A DNA stretch of 64,000 nt from Artemia franciscana (lineage: Eukaryota; Arthropoda; Branchiopoda; Anostraca; Artemiidae): positions 5,366,959 through 5,430,958 of the forward strand of contig NC_088873.1 of assembly GCF_032884065.1 (NCBI RefSeq), read 5' to 3'. Each line of letters opens with the position of its first letter. The first letter of the stretch is position 1. Below, piece by piece: positions 11,303-21,560 of this stretch. The position numbers were made by a program, and so were the translations under genes. The notes beneath the pieces were generated by a model. It had not been told where the DNA came from. It saw nothing but the letters and a program-made list of their open reading frames with translations, and ran no database searches.

Positions 11303-11382
11303 GCTAAAGCCAAGGTTCAAACCTGGAACCTCTCGGACCTAGAAACTGAAACATAACGCTTTACCAACTCAGCTACTTCGGC
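11303..11382 (-). pseudogene. tRNA-like segment
   Basis: On the - strand an acceptor GCCGAAG pairs with CTTTAGC in six of seven positions, an A-box-like 'TAGCTGAGTTGG' follows, and a T arm CCAGG-TTTGAAC-CTTGG has a B-box-like core. The anticodon arm is not convincing, so this is a pseudo-tRNA or a SINE head, not a working tRNA. It lies in an open frame that may also be Helitron N-terminal coding ('TMASPEEAAQNECIHAEVAE'). Confidence 0.45.
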
Positions 11383-11516
11383 ATGAATACATTCGTTTTG
11401 AGCAGCTTCCTCAGGTGATGCCATTGTAGGTTCTTCAGTCATTCTACAATTAGAAATTTCTCTTTCAACGATCTTCTTACAATTAAAAATTTGTCTTTGA
11501 ACGATATTCTTAAATA

Positions 11517-11680
11517 CCTGTGTCCTGGTCGTCATTTACATTCCCTGTGTCCCGGTCGTCATTTGTATCCCGGTATCCCGGTCTGTAATTTCTCTTTGAG
11601 TGTTTCGGTCGTCATTTATATTCCCTGTGTCCTGGTCGTCATTTGTGTCCCGGTCTGTAATTTCTCTGAGTATTTTTTCT
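11517..11680 (-). repeat. Second block of Helitron minisatellite
   Basis: Five or so 'tcccggtcgtcattt' units with 'cggtctgtaatttctctttg' variants, followed again by a T-rich tract (11680-11745). Separated from the first block by the tRNA-like/N-terminal segment. Confidence 0.7.
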
Positions 11681-11877
11681 TTTTAGATTTTTTTTAGTTT
11701 TTTACCTTTTTTTTCAGTTTTCTTTTTCTTCTTTATTTTTCAGGGTCACTATGAAATACATATCGCCGAACCTTTGTTTTTTTTTAACTAAAATCTGGTA
11801 GACATTGATGACCTTATCCAAGTCAAAATCCCAAACCCAATCATCATCGCTATCATTTTCAGTTTTGATATGTATCT

Positions 11878-11878
<1 letters not shown>

Positions 11879-11970
<92 letters not shown>

Positions 11971-11972
11971 CT
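11879..11972. repeat. (CT)n microsatellite
   Basis: A near-perfect CT run of about 37 units (11879-11953) followed by an interrupted CT tail. It creates long Ser-Leu and Arg-Glu open frames that are not genes. Confidence 0.95.
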
Positions 11973-12289
11973 TGTCTCTTTCTCTCTTTGCATATGTGTT
12001 TGAGCGTCTGTTTTTTCTTGTGTTTGGAGGGCAACATGCGGCCCTCGGTAGGAATTTGGGGACCCAAACTCTTGCCCAAGCCCCATTAATGGAAAACCGT
12101 TTTACTCAGGGCCATTACAATACAAAAACGATATCTGGCCGGTTGTAGTCACTACAGTGTCTGGAGGTCGATCAAGTTTCATTGACCATGAAAAGAGTGT
12201 CTGTCCAGCAAGTATGTCAAATCACGGCGGTATGCATACTCTTGAAAGGATGCCAAAAAGGCGCCCTGAAACAAATCAAGCATTTAACT

Positions 12290-12425
12290 TGGCTCGATAT
12301 AGGGCACGATACCAGTTGTCTAGCGCCGAGAAAGAATACTTTGATTGCCTCGAATGTATTCGTAAGAACATAGTATCATCAATGACTTGTTGGCTCAGTC
12401 GAGTAACGTGTCGTTTTAAAAGTAT
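12290..12425 (+). repeat. Repeat C, copy 1
   Basis: The block containing 'ggcacgatac', 'gttgtctagcgcc', 'gaatgtatt' and 'atcatcaatgacttgttggc' recurs at 16830-16955 on the same strand. Family not recognised. Confidence 0.65.
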
Positions 12426-13050
12426 ATACATATATATAAATAAGCAGCTTAATCAATTGCTTTTTGGACAAAAATCTTTAAAATTTAAAAATAAGTGATT
12501 GAGCTAGGTCAATGAATGTTTCGGAGATTGTAAAGATCTGAAATCTGAGCAGATTCCTGCGAGTTCCATTAACCTGGCTCCAATACTCTCTCTTTTTTTA
12601 ATTGTCCGCTCTTCTACTCTTTAGAACTCTCTTTCTAAATTCTGCCTGAAAGGTTTTCCGGTAATCAATTGTTCACTGCTTGCAAAAGTAAGGTAAAAAA
12701 GGGTGGAGGATCCCAAAATGGCTCAGAAGGACTCCGCTCAGGGTAAAATGAATAGGGCCTAAATTTGTAATTCCGTTTTTCCTAAATCTGTCCTAGAAAG
12801 CTGCTTGATGCTTAATTCGATTTATTTGTGATGATAGGTTTTGATATTTAGCTCATTGTTCATATTTACTACTTATTTCCGTGGAATGTTAACTGAAACG
12901 AGCATGATTCAACCCTCAGATAATATTTGAATTTTTTTACTGATTTTTGCCCTCAAATTAATAATTTAAAAGGCTTTAAATAATATTGTAATTTTTGTGT
13001 TTATATTTCCAAAAATGAAATTTGTTCAAGATTGTTTGTCTTATATTTAG

Positions 13051-13233
13051 ATACTTGCTGCCGTGGAGAATGTTTCCCGGAGTCTGCCGAAGATTCATCG
13101 TTCTGTTAGTGAGCCAACGTTGAATCGCACCCAGTTTCAAGAAGAAATGTTCTTTGGATGTGCTTCACCCAAAACCCCGGTCAATTCTCAATTTGGAGCC
13201 TTCCCCCTTTTTGTTACAGGTGGTGTCATCTAA
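13051..13233 (+). CDS. Raf: Raf kinase, last coding exon (14-3-3 site and C-terminal tail)
   Basis: The exon begins after 'cttatatttag' and encodes 60 residues to TAA at 13231-13233. It reads '[16 protein letters not shown]', then '[13 protein letters not shown]', then '[16 protein letters not shown]'. RSVSEP matches the RSxSxP 14-3-3 docking site at the C terminus of Raf kinases (Ser codon 13108-13110; Ser729 in B-Raf, Ser621 in C-Raf). 'ASPKTP' matches the conserved tail motif. The phase agrees with the donor at 9989. The end may instead use a cryptic acceptor at 'cccctttttgttacag' (13204-13219), but direct read-through gives a sensible ending, so I favour one exon. Confidence 0.92.
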   Translation: MLAAVENVSRSLPKIHRSVSEPTLNRTQFQEEMFFGCASPKTPVNSQFGAFPLFVTGGVI

Positions 13234-14110
13234 TACTTTTAGCTTTTTTTTTAGTGCTTTAAAACTGAAAAATATTGTTTCTTTTAAAGAATATGTTGCC
13301 TTTGTAATTTTATTTCGTCCTTTTTGCGTATTTAACTTGGCTCGATTAATTGAAATGATGTTATGGGACGCTTTTGTTGAACAGAAATCTTGACCCTATA
13401 GTACCAAATTTATAAGGTGTTATGAAGTACTTCAAAAAGGTGTTACCTGATGTGTTTTGTAGAATTAAAATAATTTTTTGTATTAAAATAAATTATTTTG
13501 GGGGGGGGGCTTCAAAAAATTGTAATTCTAAAGGTGTTCTATGACGCTTTTTATTGAATTTATCTCTAAAGCTGTCTTTGATGACAGGTGGTGTCATCTA
13601 ATATTTGAGCTATTTTAATTATTTAAAACCGAAAAATTTTATTTCAGTAAAAAGGTATGTTGCCTTTGTAATTTTATTTCGTCATTTTGCGAGGTTAACT
13701 TGACTCGAGTAATTCAAATGATTTATGGGACGCTTTTTATTGAACGGAAGTCCTATGGTTGGGCAGTGGGTTTGACTTTATCTTGGTAATACCGAACCCA
13801 GAGATAACGAATACCGAACCCGAACCTTGCTGAAGCAACACACTTGAGGGCCAACGCAGGGACCTTAGTAGTCAAGAAGCGTCGTTAATCCGATTGCTAC
13901 TACTGTTGTAACTACTGGAAATTTTAATCCCATAGTACCAAATTCAAAAAGTTTTATGAAGCGCTTCAAAACGGTGATACGTGGCGCATTTTTTATAATT
14001 GGAATCATTGTTCATGCTAAACTAAATTCAAAAGGTCTTATCAGATGCTTCAAAAAAATGTAATTCAAAATGTGTTCTATGACATTTTTTATTAAATTTA
14101 TCTCTTTATC
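13216..14110 (+). repeat. Tandem duplication of the Raf 3' flank
   Basis: 'acaggtggtgtcatctaat', which includes the Raf stop, recurs at 13584, an offset of 368. The copies continue in parallel ('tatgttgcctttgtaatttt', 'atgggacgctttt'). The second copy carries an extra ~169 bp (about 13751-13919) with 'aataccgaacc' repeats, after which alignment resumes ('catagtaccaaatt'). A C/G-run at 13499 marks another length change. Confidence 0.75.
13487..13492 (+). promoter_or_regulatory. Raf: Candidate Raf polyadenylation signal
   Basis: AATAAA about 254 bp after the Raf stop codon. It is the first canonical hexamer I noticed, but in AT-rich DNA this is weak evidence. Confidence 0.3.
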
Positions 14111-14414
14111 CCACTACGAAAGTATGACAGTTCAAAATAGGGACCTTTTAATCGACAGTGAACAGACATAAAGTTTTTAACTGGATATTTCGAGCACATA
14201 TACAGTGTTCATCATCAGCAGTAAAACTAAAAGACATCAATAAAAACAATGATGATGAATGATGAACACTGTATATGTGTTCGAAATATCCAGTTAAAAA
14301 TTTCATGTCTGTTCACTGTCGATTAAAAGGTTTCATCCCTATTTTGAACCGTTATACTTCCATCATGGAAAGGCAGTGTGGTCTTCGAAGTTATCTTTAT
14401 CCCACTACGATGAA
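14098..14414. mobile_element. Foldback element with hammerhead-like motifs
   Basis: Arms of about 100 bp (14116-14221 and 14252-14368) are inverted copies separated by a short AT-rich loop. 'tttatcccactacga' occurs at both outer ends (about 14106 and 14394), consistent with a 15-bp target duplication. Each arm carries a stem flanked by 'atgatgaacac' and 'gtg.tcgaaatatcc' (see findings). No ORF. Confidence 0.72.
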
Positions 14415-14967
14415 CTAATCTTAAAAACCATTGCTAAATAATAAACTACGGCGCTGAACTTAGTTTGAATTTTTTGGTTATTAGGATATTTAGAAGCTCA
14501 TAGTTTTTTCTCGTTTTTCAAATTTAATATAATTATTCGCCTTTTTCCTTGCTAAAATTATTGTAAAGCGGAGTTAATTCTTGCTTTTGTGGGGTGTTTT
14601 ACGAACATTTCAGATAGGTAATCAGCCAATGAATATGCGAAAAGAAAGAGCGAAAAAAATATCGATTTAACATTACCGAAAAGCTAATATTTTTACCGAA
14701 GTAATAAATAATATCTTAAATATTTTTAAATGTTACAAGATATTTAATTCTAAATGTGTAATTTGATAAAATTCAAGTTAATGAATATGAATCCCTTTGG
14801 GATTCTCATAATTCCCTTTGTGCAGTCCATTTGATCGAAAGGTATTAATTGTATTGAGATTGGAAGAAATTTAGGCTCTTATATAAAACAAATAATTTAC
14901 CATAATTACTCGGCATAACAAATAATTGTTCATAAAAAAGAATGTTTTTTTTAGCATACATGTCTAA

Positions 14968-15268
14968 AATTTGTCAATGTTGACATTCACCGGTGAATGT
15001 CCGAAATACTTTTTTTTCTCATTGGATTTATTCAGCGTTGCCAGTCAACTTCCTCGGTTTTATGCAATGTTTGATGGTGAAAGGTTAGGTTAGGCATTTG
15101 ACCCATTTTTGAGATTTATAACTTAATTTAACCTACCCTAACCTGACCTAACTTTAACTTTTATCATCAAAACTTGCATAAGACTAAAAAGCTGATTCAC
15201 AAAGCTAATCGAATTCAAGCAGAGAAAAGGGAATTTTGCGCATTTAACAGTGAATGTCGACATTAACC
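14968..15268. mobile_element. Foldback/MITE-like element
   Basis: The left end holds the perfect palindrome 'gacattcaccggtgaatgtc' (14982-15001). The right end has 'gtgaatgtcgacatta' (15250-15265), matching the left end inverted. An inner hairpin pairs 15058-15094 ('tatgcaatgtttgatggtg', 'aggttaggttagg') with 15130-15180. No coding sequence. Confidence 0.6.
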
Positions 15269-15399
15269 TGATTTTGTGCATTCACAGTAAAATTTTCATA
15301 ATAAAGAATTATCAGTTTATTAACGTCACCCTAAATCTGGCTACAAAAAATCAATAAAAAAAAAATCAATTTCTATTAAATTTACTTTATTTCTTTTAA

Positions 15400-17130
15400 T
15401 TCAGTCGAAAGATAGCATTATCCTTTGAGTGATATTTAGTTACATGGTAAAGTATTAATAGAAAAGGAAAACACTAGAAATGAATATAACAATAAAAGCT
15501 AAGAGAATTATATTTGTTGATATATATTCAACAAACATACAACATAAAATAAAAACATAAAAACAACCATAAAACACAAAAGGAAATCTTTACCTAGAAT
15601 ATAGCTTAGAAAGGATAGATTGTGGATATGAAAACAGAAAAACACACAAAAAGATAAAAATGTGCAAATAAAAGGTAAATTTGAATGACAATCATGAGAT
15701 TGAAAAAAACTGCAATGATAATTATAAGATAAGGGAAACAAATGTGGTTGAGAGGGCAAAATTGAAAATGGAGAAAAGAAGACACAAAAATATACATGAA
15801 TATATAACACAAATAAAAAACTGGGCATAGAAAATAGCTTCAGAATAAATAAGTAGCGCGGAGTAATAAAGGGATAGAAAAATAAAGTAATATGAAAAAG
15901 GTAAAGAAATATGTGTAAACGACAGAGGGCAAAAAGAACATAAAGCAAATACTAATAAATACTAGTATCTCATCCTGCCCGAAGATAAATGATGGAAGAT
16001 CCAGAAGGGATATATAGCGGCGAATTCTTAGAAGTAACGTATTAATATAAAGTAAATAAAGTAAATTAATATAAAGTAATAATATAAAGTAAATAACTTA
16101 TTACTTTAAGAAAATAAAGTAATACGAAAAAGGTAAAGAAATATGTGTAAACAACGATTATTAAATCGAAAAACTGTAAGGTTAATTGTATGTTAAGAAA
16201 AATGAACACGGTTAAAAGGGCAAAAAAGAACATGTAGCAAATAAACAAACAACCGTAAATACTAGTTTCTCATCCAGCCAAAGATAAATGGTGGTAGTTT
16301 CAGAAGGGTTATATAGTGACGAATTCTCAAAAATTAATAATATGGGTTTTGTTAGTTTTAAAACAAAGGTAAAGCACAAAAAAATATGTTCATAAAAAAT
16401 TAACTCCACAAAAGATGGGATCTTAGGATTTAAAGTGTTGTGATTGAAAAGCAAAGTAAAACAAAAAAAGTAATTCAATATATATAAAGGTAAACCTAAG
16501 TGATAGATATGTAATAACAACTTTAATAATAATCATCAAATAATAAAGAGTAACAAGATTGAGCCGGCAAAAAGAACTTGGAGCAAATAAGTCAAAAATA
16601 AAAAGTAATAATAATCCAAAGTAATAAGTAATAAAAAAGTAACTTTAATAATAACCATCAGATAAGAAAGAGAAACAAGATTGAGTCAGCGAAAAGAACT
16701 TGGAGCAAATAAGTCAAAAATAAAGACTAATATATCCTCCTACTGAAGATTGACATAGGACACACCAAAAGAATAGTTTGAAAGTTATTAATTTTGGCTG
16801 GGAATAACAATTTTAAAAACAATAAATTTGGCACGATATTGTGACGCTTAAGACAGGTTGTCTAGCGCCCAGATAGAATACATTGATTGTCTAGAATGTA
16901 TTTTTAAGAACGTAATATCATCAATGACTTGTTGGCTCAGTCGAGTAACGCCAATACCTGTCAACACGTGTTGCTACTCATACGAATCAACATTACAAAC
17001 TTGTTAATTCTATTAAATAATGTATCAATTCGTAAAACTGCAGTAAAAAGTAATATATCCTCCTATAGAAGATTGGCATGGGAAACACCAAAAGAATTGT
17101 TTAAAAGCTATTAATCTGGGCTGGGAATAG
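15400..17130. repeat. AT-rich array of diverged direct repeats
   Basis: Blocks recur at irregular spacing: 'ctagtatctcatcctgccc' at about 15963 and 'ctagtttctcatccagcc' at about 16263 (period near 300); 'aaaagaacttggagcaaat' at about 16571 and 16695; 'atatcctcctactgaagatt' at 16733 and a near-copy at 17056. Long - strand frames here (such as 15508-15948) are compositional and lack any domain. Repeat C sits at 16830-16955. Confidence 0.6.
16830..16955 (+). repeat. Repeat C, copy 2
   Basis: Matches 12290-12425, including 'atcatcaatgacttgttggc' and 'tcagtcgagtaacg'. The two copies are about 4.5 kb apart in the same orientation. Confidence 0.65.
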
Positions 17131-17182
17131 CAATTTGAAAAACAATAAATTTTTAAGACAGTGGAACTGTCAAACCTCAAAT

Positions 17183-17221
17183 GAATATTTTGACGCTCTA
17201 TCCGAGGGCCGTCCTCAGCAA
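17183..17221 (-). other. Diverged hammerhead-like motif
   Basis: On the - strand: 'tgctgaggacggccctcgg' then 'atagagcgtcaaaatattc'. It keeps the layout of the motifs at 14181-14221, 17994-18028 and 31226-31260 but with a changed core (CTGAGGA; CAAAA). Confidence 0.35.
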
Positions 17222-17414
17222 AGCACATATAAATAAAGAAAAAAAAGACTTAAAATAAAAGAAAATAAATGGTGTGCTTGATGTTTTCCTGAAATAGAAA
17301 ATCTTATTGAAGAGATGATAATGATACTGTTGCAAAAGCTTCGAAATAAAAAGTTAATTCTGTGCTATGAAGAAAATTAAGATAAAACCTGAAGTAAATC
17401 CCTTACGTGATAAC

Positions 17415-17720
17415 TTACTTATTTAAATAGGGAACGCTAGGATAAAATAAAAATAAAATAAGGACAAAATAAGTATAAGTATATAATAAAAAAAATATGG
17501 ATAAGAAAAAAAAAATAAATAAATAAGAATATATAACCATAAGGATTAGAAAAAATAAGAATAAAGCAAAATAAATGGCAGAGATTGAGGATTGAGGGTC
17601 ACCGTTTGTCCTAAGCATAAATATATAATATATAAATGTAAATTTTATATATATAAATATGTTTTTACATAAATATATAAACATAAGAAAAGGGAAGAAA
17701 AAAACAGTACACATACACAA
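17415..17720. other. AT-rich sequence without recognised gene
   Basis: A/T-rich, with frames rich in Phe, Ile and Tyr on the - strand. No domain seen. Confidence 0.4.
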
Positions 17721-17759
17721 ATACTAATCTTTAGAACTGATACCATTCAGACATAAATC

Positions 17760-18115
17760 GCCTCATGTCGAGCTCCACCCTCCTTTCACCTTGAAATCCC
17801 AATTTATTCTATTGATGAAACGCTTTGACGAAGAACTTTTAATACGTAGCAACGTCTTTGAAACGTCGCAATGTCTGCATCGTAATTTTTTTTCGATTTC
17901 AATGAAAGTAAACGAAGTATGTTAGGGGGGCTCAAGTTTTCATTTTTCGTCAATATTGATCGAAATATAAAGAAAGATCTGCAGTTTGATTTGCTGATGA
18001 CGGTCCTTGTATATAGAGCCAAAATATCTATTCCAGGTTTGATTCATTGTCTTGAAAATGTTCTATTATTTTACCTGTTGTTCGTTTTTATGATGGAACG
18101 GCAGTGATTTCTTTG
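17760..18115 (+). mobile_element. Penelope-like terminal repeat fragment (putative)
   Basis: A CTGATGA core at 17994-18000, a potential stem, then 'ccaaaatatc' at 18019-18028. It is followed by 'ttatgatggaacggcagtg' (about 18087-18107), which parallels 'ttccatcatggaaaggcagt' in the foldback at 14350-14370. I infer fragments of one retroelement family, whose identity as Penelope-like rests on the hammerhead-like core only. Confidence 0.4.
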
Positions 18116-18394
18116 TCGTTATTTAAATAATGATTTATTTACAAATATGCTATACGTAAAATAACGCTTCAAAATGTAACGTTTTACTTTACGAATTATA
18201 CACGGTATTTTCGTCTTTTCTTTCATGGTTTTTTTCATTTAATGAAAGATCTATCAGAGGATTTTCTGGAGAATATAATTTGACTGTTATTTAATTACCT
18301 TATATATAATTGTACATTATATCTTAACTTCTTAACTTGTTTAAATGATATTTTTTTCAGAAATTTGTTATGTATTCTGTGTTTTCGATCTCTA

Positions 18395-18960
18395 TGTTAG
18401 CTAATTCGGAATAGGCCGTGACAATCATTTTTCGTTAAATAGATTCCAATTTCAAATTTAATTCTTCATACTAGAAATTTATCTTAATTGTCTGACGCCT
18501 AGATATTCTTAAAAGTGGATTGTAATGTGTAATATTTGTATAGACTCTTCTGTAAGTTTTGCGGATTTAGCTGTTGCTGGCAATTTTAAATAGTTTATAT
18601 TATTGTGATTATTGAAAATATTAGTTTTTTCTCATGTATATTGTAAGAAATTGGATAATTTTTGCCGTTGTAAGAGTGATTGTTTCTTTGATATGCGAGT
18701 TCGAACTGAAAAACAAGCTGGAAATAAAACTTCTAATCTCTCTCTGAGCGAAAGCCTGGATTGAGACTAATTCGATATTGGTTGATATAGCTAATTCGAT
18801 GTAGGCCGTGACAATCGTTTATCATTAAATAAATTTCATTTTCAGTTTAAATTTTTTTTTCTTTATTTATAATGCTAGGAATTTATCTTAGTTATCCGGT
18901 GCCTAGATATAGTCTTGAATGTGGATTGTAATGTGCAATACTTGTATAGACTCATCGGCG
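18395..18960 (+). repeat. Direct duplication, period ~390 bp
   Basis: 'taggccgtgacaatc' occurs at about 18411 and 18801. Both copies continue through 'gaaatttatctta', 'gcctagatat', 'gtggattgtaatgtg' and 'ttgtatagactc'. A further partial copy of the intervening segment ('aagcctgg.ttg') lies near 20140, beyond the Helitron. Confidence 0.7.
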
Positions 18961-19148
18961 GTTTTAAAAGGGGAACAGTTGGGGGGGGGGGTATTTGCCC
19001 CGGGTGCAGACATTTTTGGGTGCAAATGTTCAAACAAATAATCTAACGGATATAATCATTTTGTAATGTTTTTTTATAAAATAGTGCAGTTAATAAAAGA
19101 AATTAATTAATAAATAATTAATTAATTAATGAAATAAATATAAAATAA

Positions 19149-19270
19149 CTAGCTGTTGGTGAGGCGCTCCGCGCCGTACCAACACCTAGTTGCAGAGGGG
19201 GGGGGCTTTGCCCCCCAAGCCCTCCCGCGCGCGTAAGTCTTTACGCGCCATTGTAGTTGTGTCCCTACTG

Positions 19271-19306
<36 letters not shown>

Positions 19307-19906
19307 TTTAACTACGTAAAACTTGCGAATATACAACATTCTTCGCTGTCCCATTGTCTGTGTCCCGGTGTCCCGGTCGGCATTTGTGTCAGGGTGTCCC
19401 GGTCTGTAATTTATCTTTGAGTGTCCCGGTCGTCATTTATATTCCCTGTGTCCCGGAATCACGTTGCTCTTGTGATTCTTCGGCACGATTTTTTTTTTTT
19501 TCTTTGAGCAGCAAGCCTGTTTTCACGTTGTTCTTGTGATTCCTCGGCACGCTTTCTTTTGTTACTTTCTCTTTTAGCCGCAATCCTTTTGGCATTACCT
19601 CTTTGAGCCGCTTCCTCTGCTGTTTCTTCTGCCATTGTAGGATTTATACTAAAATTTCTCGCACGATTTGATTCGTCGGCTGTTTCTTCTGCCTTTGTAG
19701 GATTTATACTTAATATTCTCTTTGAATCGCAAGCCTTATATACTTATAAGGACGTCATATACAAAGTCTTATATACTTATAATGACGTTGACTTATAATG
19801 ACGGCATATACAAACATACAAAATACATACATGACTTCATAATGCTCATTCCATGTAATGACGTCAGTCGTCAAACATACATACAACTTATTTTTATATA
19901 TATAGA
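19149..19906 (-). mobile_element. Non-autonomous Helitron, 758 bp, both ends defined
   Basis: On the - strand the element starts TCTATATATATAAAAATAAG (from 19906) and ends in CTAG (19152-19149). The CTAG is preceded by a hairpin with GGCGC-gga-GCGCC, extended by GTTGGT/ACCAAC. Flanks are A on the 5' side and T on the 3' side, the Helitron AT target. Inside, in order, are a charged N-terminal coding remnant, the minisatellite, and a short helicase end 'TDNGTAKNVVYSQVLRS' with its stop at 19308. A (TA)n tract (19274-19302) and a GC-rich stretch follow. Most of the Rep-helicase gene is missing. Confidence 0.88.
19440..19740 (-). pseudogene. Helitron N-terminal coding remnant
   Basis: An open - strand frame reads 'SINPTMAEETAEEAAQRGNA', 'KRIAAKRESNKRKRAEES' and 'QEQRENRLAAQRKKKNRAEE'. 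This charged, coiled-coil-like repeat style is common at the N terminus of Helitron proteins. 'SINPTxAEETA' occurs twice in tandem (about 19645-19715). It runs into the minisatellite, so no Rep (HUH) domain remains. Confidence 0.65.
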
Positions 19907-20099
19907 TCAAATTATAAGATTATCAAATAATAACTAAATAACTTAGATAATTAAATTGAAATAATTACTAATGATTAAATAAACTTGAATAAGTAAATTA
20001 AAATAATTCATAATAGTTAAATAATTGAATTAAATAATTATTAATAAGTTGATAACTTTATTTAATAAGTGAAACTTTAACTTAAATTTTATCGGTCTT

Positions 20100-21219
20100 A
20101 AGAAACGAACTGGGAATAAGACTTCAAATCCCTCGCAATGAATGAAAGCCTGGGTTGGTCAAAATTTGTGCATACCAAGTTATTCCTATTTCGACATTAT
20201 TTTGAACATTACTCCTATTTTACTGATTAACTTGAATGATGACCGGTTATTGTCATGTGACTCATTAGGGTCTTTTCAAATATTATATTTACATTTCTGT
20301 AAATATAATAATAGAAAAATCTATCTTTACATTTCTTTTTGTTTGTTGTTTTCGTAATTCAAGGCTATTTTTAGAAATTGACATTTTAAGAATATATTGT
20401 TTTTTTTTATGCTGTAGATTTGGGTTGGTATATATGAATTGAAATTAGAGTTACATATCGTCACTCACGCCTTTAAGATTTGACAGTGGGGGTACTAAAA
20501 TGTCAAAATGGGTATTTTTCTAAATCTATGGGACAAGAGGTTATATTCTAAAATTGTATTTATTGATTAATTAATAATTTGTTTTTTTTTAATTTGTTAT
20601 TTAAATTATTAACTATGTTAATTACTTGATTATGCATATTAGCATTATTTATAACATTATATTTATTGAATAATATTACATAATAATGTTAATTATTATA
20701 TATATATATTTATATTAATTTTTCGAAATCTAGGGGGTAAGAGGCTATATTCTAAAATCTTTTATATTCGAACGCTTTTATCTGATAATTCCAAAAAAAA
20801 AATTCTTGAATCTTAAGGAAATCAAGGATTGGGGGAGGGGGTATAACGGAAACGAATAAAAAAGTAGATCAGATAGTACAAGTATCTTAACCCTCGCCTC
20901 TCAAGAGGAACTAAGATTAGCAACTCTTGCTTATAAGTCATTCTTTGTAATAGAGGAAAAACCCCGAAAAATGAAAACTTGAAGCCCGATAAAGCCTCGA
21001 CTATAAGAGATTAAACTTAATCCAGTTCAGTGCAACTGGTGCTGGCCATTTTTTTTTCAGAAATTAAAAATAATATTTTATTTTGATTTTGTAAACAACT
21101 TAACGGTCTCTCTGAAAAGTTCTCGATGACGTTGGTTGTCTTTTTTTCGGAAACGTAATTGAGTTTGTTAGATAGTCAGTTTTAATACTCTTTTTAAACA
21201 TTATTATTGTAGAGTAACC
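20100..21219. other. AT-rich sequence with a short direct duplication
   Basis: 'aagaggttatattctaaaat' at about 20534 and 'aagaggctatattctaaaat' at about 20737 flank an AT-rich block, a duplication with period near 203 bp. I see no gene in the rest. Confidence 0.5.
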
Positions 21220-21560
21220 AGTGGTGGTTCTGGCCGTTCTTGCGCCCGGGCAAAATCTTGTCTAGTGCCCTTTCCTCCCTTGTCTCCCGCAAAATTTTTT
21301 AGGTCAATTTTTGACAAAATTTTAAGTTATTAATTAATTGATAATTTGTTTTTTAATTTATTTTTATTTCAGTTATTAATTAATCATTTATTGATTATTT
21401 TCATTTATTAACTGCGCATTCGACTTTATTTCAATAAAAATTTAATTTCAAAAATAACAAAATGATTATCACCGTTAGGTTGTTTTATTTGAAATTTCCG
21501 TCCCTAAAATTTCTGCCCCCAGGGCAATTGTCTCCCCTGTCCCTCCCTAAAACTGTCTCT
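21220..21560 (+). repeat. Repeat D, copy 2
   Basis: G/C-rich ends ('gcgcccgggcaaaat' and 'tgcccccagggcaattg') enclose an AT-rich core with 'gactttatttcaataaa' and 'aaaatgattatcaccgtta'. The same layout is seen at 32250-32550 and, inverted, at 18965-20090. No coding capacity; MITE-like. Confidence 0.6.

Larger units (their letters stand above)
9990..13050 (+). other. Raf: Last Raf intron (3061 bp)
   Basis: The intron runs from 'gtaggt' at 9990 to 'ttatatttag' ending at 13050. It contains an RTE-like 3' fragment, a Helitron remnant with minisatellite, a tRNA-like segment, a (CT)n tract and one copy of repeat C. 12430-13050 holds nothing else I recognise. Confidence 0.85.
18965..20090 (-). repeat. 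Repeat D copy, split by a Helitron
   Basis: The reverse complement of repeat D (21220-21560 and 32250-32550): 'gggtatttgccccgggtgca', 'ctaacggatataatcatttt', 'tgcagttaataaa'. The AT-rich core is interrupted exactly at 19148/19907 by the Helitron and resumes as AT-rich sequence afterwards. Confidence 0.6.

Noticed and set aside
11303-11382. Functional tRNA gene
   Set aside because: Acceptor and T arms pair but the anticodon arm does not, so only a tRNA-like label is justified.
11805-12148. Overlapping long frames rich in Ser-Leu (+) and Arg-Glu (-)
   Set aside because: They are translations of the (CT)n microsatellite and lack any domain.
13204-13219. Splice acceptor inside the last Raf exon
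   Set aside because: The pyrimidine tract and AG look good, but there is no matching donor nearby and read-through gives a plausible C terminus.
15508-15948. 146-codon frame on the - strand rich in Phe/Leu/Tyr
   Set aside because: It lies in AT-rich repeats; composition explains both openness and residues.
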